The notes beneath the pieces were generated by a model. That model worked only from the letters and a program-made list of their open reading frames with translations, did no database searches and was not told where the DNA came from. 64,000 nt of DNA from Paraburkholderia phytofirmans OLGA172. GTDB taxonomy: Bacteria > Pseudomonadota > Gammaproteobacteria > Burkholderiales > Burkholderiaceae. A program made the position numbers and the translations under genes. This document shows positions 1 to 7,183 of this stretch, piece after piece. Position 1 is the stretch's first letter; every line of letters starts with the position of its first letter. The stretch is from NCBI RefSeq assembly GCF_001634365.1, contig NZ_CP014578.1, positions 2,108,001-2,172,000 of the forward strand. Direction: 5' to 3'.

Positions 1-1
1 A

Positions 2-535
2 TGGCCGGACGTGAGCCTCGAACTGGATCTGTCGAATCGCGTGATCGACCTGGTGGAAGAGGGCTTCGATGCGTCGGTGCGAATCGGCCACTTGCCGGAC
101 TCCAGTTTCGTCGCGCGGCCGTTGAAGCCTTACCGGATGCGCGCCTGCGCGTCGCCGGCCTATCTGGCGCGGGCCGGCACACCGCGCACGCCGGCCGATC
201 TCATGCAGCACGAATGCCTGGGTTTTCTGCATTGGGGCCGCGAGGGTTTGTGGCGGCTAGGCGGCGAGACCGCGGACGAAAACCAGTTGCGCGCCGGACG
301 GTTCCGGGCGAACAACGGCCAGGCGCTCAAGGTTGCCGCATTGCGCGGCTTCGGGCTGGTGTTGCAGCCGGAGGCGCTGCTTGCGGGAGAGATTGCCAGC
401 GGCGAACTGGTGTCGGTGCTGGAAGACTATTTGCCCGAAGGTGCGCCCGTCCACCTGGTTTACCCACGCGACCGCCGTGCAACGCCGAAGCTCACCAGCT
501 TCATCGATTTCGTGATCGAGCGGTTCGGGGTGTGA
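2..535 (+). CDS. LysR-family regulator, C-terminal part (5' end outside window)
   Basis: The reading frame is open from the first bases and ends in TGA at 533-535. The product matches the effector-binding half of LysR regulators, with the family's typical 'VRIGHLPDSSFVAR', 'CASPAYLARAGTPRTPADL' and C-terminal 'FIDFVIERF' stretches. The N-terminal helix-turn-helix lies upstream of the window, so neither the DNA-binding part nor the target can be read. Such proteins are cytoplasmic, ligand-responsive regulators. No downstream operon partner is seen: the next gene starts about 185 bases on and encodes a different regulator. Confidence 0.85.
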   Translation, partial: WPDVSLELDLSNRVIDLVEEGFDASVRIGHLPDSSFVARPLKPYRMRACASPAYLARAGTPRTPADLMQHECLGFLHWGREGLWRLGGETADENQLRAGRFRANNGQALKVAALRGFGLVLQPEALLAGEIASGELVSVLEDYLPEGAPVHLVYPRDRRATPKLTSFIDFVIERFGV

Positions 536-720
536 TCGTGCCGCTTCGCCACGCGTCGCTTATCTTGTTCCGCTGCGTTTCCAGCTTCCTGCGTGCCGCT
601 TCCCGATCACTGTTAGCCGCTCATCATTGCGCCGTCCATGGTTCGGGTTCCTTTGCCTGCCGCCCGGTGTGCAAGACGCGCGATAATCCGCTCCACTGCT
701 GACCAACTTCTTGCCCCCCG

Positions 721-1179
721 ATGAGACCTCCGCGCCTCGACCAACTCGACGACCTCGACCGCAACCTTGTTGCGCTGCTGCAAGCCAACGCCCGTGAGAG
801 CGTCGCCAATCTCGCTCGCCAACTGGACGTGGCGCGCACTACCGTGATCGCACGGATCGCCCGGCTCGAGCGTAGCAATGTGATCGGCGGCTATAGCGTG
901 CGACTCGGTCAGGACGTGCTCGACTCGAGCATCCAGGCATACGTCGGCATCATCATCGCGCCGAAATACGGGCCTGCCGTGCAGAAACGTCTCGGCAAGA
1001 TGCCCGAGGTGCAACTGCTATGCGCGGTGAGCGGCGAGTTCGACTATGTTGCCTGGCTGCGCGCCGATTCACCCGATCGCCTCAACGATCTGCTCGACGA
1101 GATTGGCGGCCTGGAAGGTGTGGAGCGAACCACCACGTCGATCATTCTTGCGCGCAAGATCGACCGCGGCATGGTGTGA
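721..1179 (+). CDS. Lrp/AsnC-family transcriptional regulator
   Basis: The 152-residue product has the usual Lrp length and layout. An N-terminal helix-turn-helix lies at about residues 10-55 ('LDRNLVALLQANARESVANL' then 'VARTTVIARIARLE'). A RAM ligand-binding domain follows at about 70-145 ('GEFDYVAWLRADSPDRLNDL'). These proteins usually sense an amino acid and control a neighbouring catabolic gene. The next gene on the same strand encodes a saccharopine-dehydrogenase-like enzyme, so control of lysine or other amino-acid turnover is a reasonable inference, though the target is not shown. The ATG has no strong ribosome binding site, only a C-rich leader. Confidence 0.9.
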   Translation: MRPPRLDQLDDLDRNLVALLQANARESVANLARQLDVARTTVIARIARLERSNVIGGYSVRLGQDVLDSSIQAYVGIIIAPKYGPAVQKRLGKMPEVQLLCAVSGEFDYVAWLRADSPDRLNDLLDEIGGLEGVERTTTSIILARKIDRGMV

Positions 1180-1399
1180 TCCTGCTGCCCAATTTTTACG
1201 CCGTTTTGATACGTTTTCGACATATCGACTGACTGCATCGTCATAACGTCGAAGGTCATGGTCATAGCGCAGCATTTTGCGCGTATGAACTGTTTTTGCT
1301 TCTCCCTAAACTGTGTCTCGAGGGTTCAGCCCGCCGGGCGCAGCGCCTAAGCGCTGCGCACTTCCCAAGCTGGAGACAGCAGATAACAGCAACCATCGT

Positions 1400-1493
1400 G
1401 CATGGGACCGGAGTAAGTGCTTTGCATGGGGCCTGAGTAAGTGCTGCAGCGCTAACTCTGGCCGACAGCTAAAAGCGCTAACTCCGGTCGACA
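1400..1493 (+). repeat. nested hairpin element, copy A
   Basis: A 94-bp unit starts with GCATGG and ends with CGACA. The outer arms are 1406-1423 and 1472-1489; the inner arms are 1430-1445 and 1448-1463. Each arm pair has the core GAGTAAGYGCT on the left and AGCGCTAACTC on the right. The inner stem of this copy has an extra mismatch (CCTGAGT against ACTCTGG). It is nearly identical to copy B, which starts six bases downstream. It may be an RNA structure in the leader of the next gene or a REP-like mobile palindrome; the sequence alone does not decide. Confidence 0.85.
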
Positions 1494-1498
1494 GCGAT

Positions 1499-1592
1499 GC
1501 ATGGGACCGGAGTAAGTGCTTTGCATGGGGCCTGAGTAAGCGCTAAAGCGCTAACTCAGGCCGACAGCTAAAAGCGCTAACTCCGGTCGACA
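1499..1592 (+). repeat. nested hairpin element, copy B, abutting the ribosome binding site
   Basis: Second copy of the 94-bp unit. Outer arms are 1505-1522 and 1571-1588; inner arms are 1529-1544 and 1547-1562 with a two-base AA loop. The inner stem is repaired relative to copy A: CCTGAGT pairs with ACTCAGG. The CGACA end is followed directly by AAGGAG (1593-1598), the ribosome binding site of the gene starting at 1605. Folding in the transcript would therefore place a long stem right before the translation start. Confidence 0.85.
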
Positions 1593-1604
1593 AAGGAGAA
1601 GCGT

Positions 1605-2702
1605 ATGAAAGTAGCCATCGTTGGCGCAGGTTTGATCGGTCACACCATCGCCCACATGTTGCGCGAAACCGGCGACTACGACGTCGTCGCGTTCGACCGC
1701 GACCAGAACGCGCTCGATAAGCTTGCCGCTCAGGGCATCCCGACCCGCCGCGTCGATTCCGCCGATGCCGCCGCGCTGCGCGCCGCCATTCAAGGCTTCG
1801 ACGCGCTCGTCAACGCGCTGCCGTATTACCTGGCGGTGAGCGTGGCCTCGGCCGCCAAGGGCGCGGGCGTCCATTACTTCGATCTGACCGAGGACGTGCG
1901 CGCCACCCACGCGATCCGCGCGATCGCCGACGACGCCGACCACGCCTTCATGCCGCAGTGCGGTCTGGCGCCGGGCTTCATCGGTATCGCCGCGCATGAG
2001 CTGGCGAACCGTTTCACCGAAATTCGCGACGTCAAGATGCGCGTCGGCGCGCTGCCGGAGTTCCCGACCAACGCGCTGAAGTACAACCTGACGTGGAGCG
2101 TCGACGGCCTGATCAACGAATACTGCCAGCCGTGCGAAGCGATCCGCGACAGCCGCACGCAGTGGGTGCAGCCGCTCGAAGGCCTCGAACACTTCTCGCT
2201 CGATGGTACCGAATACGAAGCTTTCAATACGTCCGGCGGTCTAGGTACACTGTGCGAAACCCTGTCGGGCCGGGTCGAGTCGCTCGACTACAAGTCGGTG
2301 CGCTATCCGGGCCACCGCAAGCTGATGCAGTTCCTGCTGGAAGATCTGCGTCTTGCGAGCGATCGCGATACGCTCAAGACCATCATGCGCCGTTCGGTGC
2401 CTTCGACCGCGCAAGACGTCGTGCTGGTGTTCATCACCGTGAGCGGCATGCGCGACGGTCAACTGGTGCAGGAAGTGTTCACCCGCAAGATTTTCGCGAA
2501 GACGGTGTGCGGCGTGCCGATGAGCGCGATCCAGATCACCACGGCCGGCGCGATGTGCGCGGTGCTCGATCTGTTCCGCGAGCAGAAGCTGCCGCAAAGC
2601 GGCTTCGTGCGTCAGGAGCAGGTGTCGCTGCACGACTTCCTCGCGAACCGCTTTGGCAAACTGTACGAAGGGCAGTCGCTGGATGCGATGGCGACGGTGT
2701 AA
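1605..2702 (+). CDS. saccharopine dehydrogenase family protein (lysine dehydrogenase-like)
   Basis: The 365-residue product opens with a Rossmann nucleotide-binding site, GAGLIG at residues 7-12. It then shows saccharopine-dehydrogenase-family features: 'LVNALPYYLAVSVASAAK', 'YFDLTEDV' and 'QCGLAPGFIGIAAHEL'. Family members oxidise or reduce amino-acid derivatives of the lysine pathway with NAD(P); bacterial enzymes of this size are often lysine 6-dehydrogenase-like. The exact substrate cannot be fixed from sequence. The start is secured by AAGGAG seven bases upstream. It lies downstream of the Lrp gene on the same strand, separated by two hairpin elements. Confidence 0.85.
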   Translation: MKVAIVGAGLIGHTIAHMLRETGDYDVVAFDRDQNALDKLAAQGIPTRRVDSADAAALRAAIQGFDALVNALPYYLAVSVASAAKGAGVHYFDLTEDVRATHAIRAIADDADHAFMPQCGLAPGFIGIAAHELANRFTEIRDVKMRVGALPEFPTNALKYNLTWSVDGLINEYCQPCEAIRDSRTQWVQPLEGLEHFSLDGTEYEAFNTSGGLGTLCETLSGRVESLDYKSVRYPGHRKLMQFLLEDLRLASDRDTLKTIMRRSVPSTAQDVVLVFITVSGMRDGQLVQEVFTRKIFAKTVCGVPMSAIQITTAGAMCAVLDLFREQKLPQSGFVRQEQVSLHDFLANRFGKLYEGQSLDAMATV

Positions 2703-2814
2703 GCGGAGACTGTCGCGTTGAGGCTCAAAACCGAGGGCCGTGCGACCACGCGGCAGTGACTGCCGCGAGCAACCAGGAAGGCCTCGCAGAAGGCCGCCTT
2801 AGAAAAGCCCAGGA

Positions 2815-2840
2815 CGCCCCGCACTGCGGGGCGTTTTGCG
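2815..2840 (+). terminator. rho-independent terminator after the saccharopine dehydrogenase gene
   Basis: An 8-bp GC stem (CGCCCCGC at 2815-2822, GCGGGGCG at 2826-2833) with a three-base loop is followed by TTTT. It lies 113 bases after the stop codon and before the tandem repeat. Confidence 0.85.
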
Positions 2841-2870
2841 TTTCGCGCGCCGGTGCGAAACCGGCTGGCA

Positions 2871-2959
2871 CTACACAGGTAAGCTACACAGGTAAGCTAC
2901 ACAGGTAAGCTACACAGGTAAGCTACACAGGTAAGCTACACAGGTAAGCTACACAGGTA
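2871..2959. repeat. 13-bp tandem repeat (CTACACAGGTAAG, nearly seven copies)
   Basis: Six perfect copies occupy 2871-2948, and a seventh partial copy begins at 2949. Read on the minus strand, the seventh copy supplies the last two codons and the TAG stop of the kinase gene ending at 2949. The array sits between two convergent genes. The unit length is not a multiple of three, so it does not look like a coding repeat. Confidence 0.95.
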
Positions 2960-3560
2960 GCGGCGGCAGCATCGCATGCGGCTCACCTACTATGCGTGCA
3001 AGCAACGCTTCGTAGTCCGCCTGGGTTGGCGCGGTGTTGTCGAACATCAACAGATCTTCGCAAATCTCGCCGCTCGGCACGAAGCGGCGCTGCCGATACT
3101 CGTCCCAATGCGCGAGTTTGTAGGCATCGTTCGGATTGCCGCGATCGACAATGCGCTGATGCGCGATCTCTTCCGATGTGGTGGTCCACACCACTCGCAG
3201 CGCCACGTCCGCACCGATACCCAGCCAGGCGCGATCAAAAAGGCGCCGCTCGCGCACTTCGCGCGAGAGTGGCCCGACCACGAGCGCACTGATGCCGAGT
3301 TCGAGGTTGTCGCGGGCGGTATCGAGGAGGCCGCGATACTCGGGATCGCGCAGGTGTTGCAGGAAAAGCGGGCTGTCGCGGTCGTTCGGGTCGCCGGTCA
3401 GCATGGCCATGGCGGCGGCGCTGTAGCCGCCGAATAGCGTATCTTTATCGAGCAGGCAGAAAGGCGACGCGCTCGCCTGCATGAGCGGGCCGATCAGCTT
3501 CTTCGCCAGAGTTGTCTTGCCGGTGCCTGCGTGACCGCAGAAGAAAACCAGATGGGTCAC
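2949..3560 (-). CDS. P-loop (AAA-type) kinase or NTPase of unknown substrate
   Basis: The 203-residue product starts at a GTG that overlaps the cydX stop as GTGA. Walker A is 'GHAGTGKTT' near residue 9, followed by 'FCLLDKDTLF', where the aspartates may act at a phosphoryl-acceptor site, and a lid-like region with 'HQRIVDRGNP' and 'DEYRQRRF'. The size resembles small-molecule kinases and zeta-toxin-like ATPases; no specific substrate is recognisable. Translational coupling to cydX suggests co-expression. The last codons lie in the 13-bp tandem repeat, so the C-terminus may vary between strains. Confidence 0.75.
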   Translation of the reverse strand: MTHLVFFCGHAGTGKTTLAKKLIGPLMQASASPFCLLDKDTLFGGYSAAAMAMLTGDPNDRDSPLFLQHLRDPEYRGLLDTARDNLELGISALVVGPLSREVRERRLFDRAWLGIGADVALRVVWTTTSEEIAHQRIVDRGNPNDAYKLAHWDEYRQRRFVPSGEICEDLLMFDNTAPTQADYEALLARIVGEPHAMLPPLPV

Positions 3561-3706
3561 GAAGACGTGTCCTCGGGCGCGGCGGCCGGGGCGCCGGCGT
3601 GCTGCGGGTCGCGCGCGAATTTGCCGCCGGCCTCCAGCCACATCACATTGATGATGCCGAAGCCCAACGCGACACCGATGCCGAGAATCCAGGTGAAATA
3701 CCACAT
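3557..3706 (-). CDS. cydX: CydX/YbgT-family small subunit of cytochrome bd oxidase (orphan)
   Basis: This 49-residue protein begins 'MWYFTWILGIGVALGFGIIN', which matches the CydX/YbgT signature: a start of M-W-Y-F-x-W-I-L-G and a single membrane helix followed by 'LE'. CydX stabilises the haem site of cytochrome bd oxidase in the inner membrane. The start is set by an AAGGAG ribosome binding site just upstream on the minus strand. The tail after residue 26 is Ala/Pro rich and longer than in E. coli. No cydA or cydB is present nearby, which is unusual, and the stop overlaps the kinase start. Confidence 0.8.
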   Translation of the reverse strand: MWYFTWILGIGVALGFGIINVMWLEAGGKFARDPQHAGAPAAAPEDTSS

Positions 3707-3987
3707 TGCAGTCTCCTTGATCGTATGTCCGGCGAGGCAGGCGATGAAGCGTTGCGCCTGGCCGGTACCGAGAAGCAAACCTGCTGGCAGACAAAACTAC
3801 CACGCTGCGGATCTGAGGGTAAATCCGCAGTGCGCGGCGCCCACAGCGCAGCGCCTTGCAACGATCATGAAGAAGAACGCGGCAGCGCGCAAGAGGGTGA
3901 GCAGACGGTTGGCCGTTCGCCCTGGATGGCGCAATGCGCCTATAACAAGAACAAGAGCAACGCCACCAACAACACGGGAGACCCAGC

Positions 3988-4428
3988 ATGCCGATGCGCC
4001 AGCACTTCCACTGCAAAGCCGCGCTGCTTGCGCTGGTGATCGCGTCGCTCGCGGGTTGCGCCTCGACCCCTGCCGAACCCGTCCCGTTCAAGGAGGTGCC
4101 GCAAGCGCGCATCGTCCAGCCTGGTTACACGCAGCCCGGCAACGGACTGGTTGGGGTGGACGTACGGCGCGAACGTTCCCGTGACCTTATCGTCCGGTTC
4201 CGCGATGCCTTGGTGTATATCGACGGAGAGCAGGTCACCGACCTGATGAACGGCGAGCATGTGGTTTTCTATCTGAGCCCCGGTGTGCATCGCATCGGTG
4301 TCTCGACGCAATTCGATCCGGTCGTGGAGATGCGCTTTATGGTCACGGCCGACACGCGCTATACGAACCGCGCGTCGGTCACCTTCGGCGAAGATCACAG
4401 CATCGCCTTGCGCAGGGTTGCCCAATAG
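3988..4428 (+). CDS. small predicted lipoprotein of unknown function
   Basis: The 146-residue product has a charged N-terminus, a hydrophobic stretch and a lipobox LAGC at about residues 21-24, so it is probably lipid-anchored in the envelope. The mature part is short and predicted soluble; a central 'LIVRFRDALVYIDGEQVTDL' and 'YLSPGVHRIGVSTQF' suggest a beta-rich fold like small PEGA-type or lipoprotein domains. GGGAGAC upstream of the ATG acts as ribosome binding site. No functional partner is evident: the kinase pair is divergent and CorA follows after 260 bases. Function unknown. Confidence 0.75.
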   Translation: MPMRQHFHCKAALLALVIASLAGCASTPAEPVPFKEVPQARIVQPGYTQPGNGLVGVDVRRERSRDLIVRFRDALVYIDGEQVTDLMNGEHVVFYLSPGVHRIGVSTQFDPVVEMRFMVTADTRYTNRASVTFGEDHSIALRRVAQ

Positions 4429-4689
4429 CGCAGGGGCGCGCCTGACAGCGCCGCGCTGTACGATACGTGTCCAACAATGCCCGCGAATACGGGATGCACG
4501 CCGGGCAAGGCCAGTGCGCGCCGCACTGCGCCCGCCGCCGCGGCACGCAAGCTTTAACAATTGCATACATGACGTTCGCGCAGAGCCCTTAACATGGCGG
4601 CTGTCGTGTATGCGTTCGTGCAGATCCGCCACTGGGCTTACGCACAGTGCGAAGCCGGCGGGTCTGTACCGTTTTCAAGGTAATCCAAC

Positions 4690-5667
4690 ATGCTGATCAA
4701 TTGCGCCGCCTATCAGGACGGCCGGAAGCTGGCTGACATCGATATCGACAGCATCAGCGACTACGTGGCGCGGCCCGAGTGCTTCGTCTGGGTCGCGCTG
4801 AAAGACCCGGGGCCGGGCGAACTGGCCGTGATGAAACACGAGTTCGGCCTGCACGAACTCGCGATCGAAGATGCGCAAAACGGCCATCAACGTCCGAAAA
4901 TCGAGGAGTACGGCGAGTCGCTATTCGCCGTCATGCATACCGTGGAAATGGACGAAGAAGGCGAACTGCTGACCGGCGAGGTCGACGTGTTCGTGGGGCA
5001 CAACTATGTGCTGTCGGTGCGCCGCGGCACGCGCGTCGGGTTTCAGAACGTTCGCGCCCGTTGCGAGCGCGAGCCGCAATTGCTCAAGCAGGGCTCGGCG
5101 TTCGTGCTGTACGCGCTGGCGGACGACATCGTCGATCGGTATTTTCCGATCATCGAGGCAATGAACACTGAAATCGAAGCACTCGAAGACCGCATCTTCG
5201 AGCGCAATAATTCGGCGGCATCGCGCACGATCATTGAAGATCTGTACTCGCTGAAACGCCGTCTGGTGATTCTGCAGCATCACATTGCGCCGCTTCAGGA
5301 AGCGATCGGCAAATTGACCGGCGGCCGGATTCCGAGCATCTGCGAAGGCATGCAGGCGTACTTTCGCGACGTCTACGACCACCTCGAACGGATCGTCAAG
5401 ATCATCGACGGCCGGCGCGAAATGGTTGTGACCGCGGTGCAGGTCAATCTGGGGATGATCTCGCTTGCCGAAAGCGAGGTGACCAAGCGGCTCGGCTCGT
5501 TTGCCGCGTTGTTCGCGGTGCCGACCATGATCGCCGGCATCTACGGGATGAACTTCCAGAGCATCCCCGAGCTGCATTACAAGTTCGGCTATCCAGTTTG
5601 TCTGGCCGTGATGCTGACCGTGGATCTGGTCTTGTACTGGCGCTTCCGCAAGGCCGGCTGGCTTTGA
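4690..5667 (+). CDS. corA: CorA-family magnesium/cobalt transporter
   Basis: The 325-residue product has the CorA layout: a large cytoplasmic N-terminal domain, a long helix rich in charged residues, and two C-terminal membrane helices with the pore signature YGMNF (GMN at about residues 286-288). The C-terminus is basic ('RFRKAGWL'), as is usual. CorA pentamers conduct Mg2+ and sometimes Co2+ or Ni2+ across the inner membrane. An AAGG motif upstream supports the ATG. It appears to be a single-gene unit. Confidence 0.92.
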   Translation: MLINCAAYQDGRKLADIDIDSISDYVARPECFVWVALKDPGPGELAVMKHEFGLHELAIEDAQNGHQRPKIEEYGESLFAVMHTVEMDEEGELLTGEVDVFVGHNYVLSVRRGTRVGFQNVRARCEREPQLLKQGSAFVLYALADDIVDRYFPIIEAMNTEIEALEDRIFERNNSAASRTIIEDLYSLKRRLVILQHHIAPLQEAIGKLTGGRIPSICEGMQAYFRDVYDHLERIVKIIDGRREMVVTAVQVNLGMISLAESEVTKRLGSFAALFAVPTMIAGIYGMNFQSIPELHYKFGYPVCLAVMLTVDLVLYWRFRKAGWL

Positions 5668-5715
5668 CACGCCGTTAGCCGCCGAACAGGCGGTGCACCG
5701 CAACACCGCGAATCG

Positions 5716-5766
5716 TTGACACCCATTAGCGGGCACACTGAGAATAGGCCTCGCAAACGTTTGCGA
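5716..5766 (+). promoter_or_regulatory. promoter with LacI/PurR-type operator
   Basis: TTGACA (5716-5721) and GAGAAT (5740-5745) are spaced by 18 bases. They are followed at 5751-5766 by a perfect 16-bp palindrome, TCGCAAACGTTTGCGA, with the central CG and AAACGTTT core of LacI/GalR-family operators. It would overlap the transcription start, a classic repressor position. The LacI-family gene at 7184 is the natural candidate binder. Confidence 0.75.
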
Positions 5767-5817
5767 ATAACTAGAAATACGGCTCGACCGCGAGCCCGAC
5801 AAACCTTGGAGAGAGGC

Positions 5818-6780
5818 ATGAGCCATCGCATTCGCCGCCGCATGCTGGCGGCCGCAGTTCTCGTCACCGCTACCGCCGCTTTACCGTTTTCTTCCGCTTA
5901 CGCGCAAACCGTGCCCGCCCATAAGCTGAAGGTCGCGCTGGTGATGAAGTCGCTCGCGAACGAGTTCTTCCTGACCATGGAAAACGGTGCGAAAAACTAC
6001 CAGAAACACAATGCCTCCCAGTTTGACCTGATCACCAACGGCATCAAGGACGAGACCGATACCGCGAACCAGATCCGGATCGTCGAACAGATGATCGTCT
6101 CGAAGGTCGATGCGATCGTGCTAGCCCCCGCTGACTCGAAGGCGCTGGTGCCCGTCGTCAAGAAGGCCGTCGACGCGGGCATCATCGTCGTGAACATCGA
6201 CAACCGGCTCGACCCGGATGTGCTCAAGTCGAAAGACCTGAACGTGCCGTTCGTTGGCCCGGACAACCGCAAGGGCGCGCAGAAGGTCGGCGACTATCTG
6301 GCCAAAAAGCTGAAGGCGGGCGATGAAGTCGGCATTATCGAAGGCGTGTCGACCACGACCAACGCGCAGCAACGCACCGCGGGCTTCAAGGACGCCATGC
6401 AGACCGTCGGCGCGAAGGTCGTGTCGGTGCAATCGGGCGAGTGGGAAATCGACAAGGGCAACGCCGTGGCGTCGGCCATGCTCAATGAGTATCCGAACCT
6501 GAAGGCGCTCCTCGCCGGCAACGACAATATGGCGATCGGCGCGGTCTCGGCCATCCGTGCGGCAGGCAAGCAGGGCAAGGTGCTGGTGGTCGGTTACGAC
6601 AATATCAACGCGATCAGGCCGATGCTCAAGGATGGCCGTGTCCTGGCCACCGCCGACCAGTACGCCGCCAAGCAGGCCGTGTTCGGTATCGACACCGCGC
6701 TGAAGGCGATCAACGAGCACAGGAAACAGTCGCAGTTGTCCGGTGTGGTGGAAACGCCGTGCGACCTGGTGACCAGGTAA
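5818..6780 (+). CDS. sugar ABC transporter periplasmic binding protein (ribose type)
   Basis: The 320-residue product has a Sec signal peptide with cleavage likely after AYA (residue 29). The mature protein is a type-1 periplasmic binding fold: 'VALVMKSLANEFFLTMENGA' at the start, 'DAIVLAPADSKALVPVVKKA', 'VNIDNRLD' and 'KALLAGNDNMAIGAVSAIR'. These resemble RbsB-like sugar binders that deliver pentoses or similar sugars to an ABC importer. GGAGAG upstream supports this ATG over upstream in-frame starts. No ATPase or permease gene follows, so the transporter is incomplete here. Confidence 0.88.
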   Translation: MSHRIRRRMLAAAVLVTATAALPFSSAYAQTVPAHKLKVALVMKSLANEFFLTMENGAKNYQKHNASQFDLITNGIKDETDTANQIRIVEQMIVSKVDAIVLAPADSKALVPVVKKAVDAGIIVVNIDNRLDPDVLKSKDLNVPFVGPDNRKGAQKVGDYLAKKLKAGDEVGIIEGVSTTTNAQQRTAGFKDAMQTVGAKVVSVQSGEWEIDKGNAVASAMLNEYPNLKALLAGNDNMAIGAVSAIRAAGKQGKVLVVGYDNINAIRPMLKDGRVLATADQYAAKQAVFGIDTALKAINEHRKQSQLSGVVETPCDLVTR

Positions 6781-7183
6781 GGGTCGGGCAGCCGGTGCCG
6801 GAACCGTGCCAATTCAATAAACGCTCAAGAAACCTGCTGCGCCGCCGTTAAATTCAGAGGTGAGCGTCATGACGCTGGCTGCGCCGCGGGAGGGTGCGTG
6901 GCCGACAGCGCCTGAGCATTCCGCGCATTGGGCTGGCGTGACACGTCGCTGTCGTTGGCGGCCTCATGCGAGTGCATCGCGCGAGGCCGCGCCGGGAGCC
7001 TCGGAACCAGGATTGCGACGGATTCGTCAGCACCCTGGCGTCTCAAGCGCAGTCGACGCTGGAAGTGTGGGAAAGGCGGTAAAGCATAAGTATTCATGAG
7101 TTTGATCTGTCTTCGATGAGGATGTCCGGTGGGTCGTCAGGTGGCGTGGCCGGCGGGAACAACAGGCAGGAGAGCAACAGGTT
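6781..7183. other. 403-bp gap where transporter ATPase/permease genes would be expected
   Basis: The stretch between the binding-protein gene and the LacI gene holds no convincing gene. One short open frame begins at about 6869 after GAGGTG with 'MTLAAPREGAW' and runs to 7099, but it resembles no family I recognise. It could be the remnant of a deleted transporter gene or plain intergenic sequence. Confidence 0.4.

Noticed and set aside
2871..2959. Tandem array as a CRISPR
   Set aside because: The repeats are only 13 bp and directly contiguous, with no spacers.
3707..3987. A cydB remnant upstream of the orphan cydX
   Set aside because: No membrane-protein-like sequence is seen on the minus strand there; only Arg/Cys-rich shadow frames.
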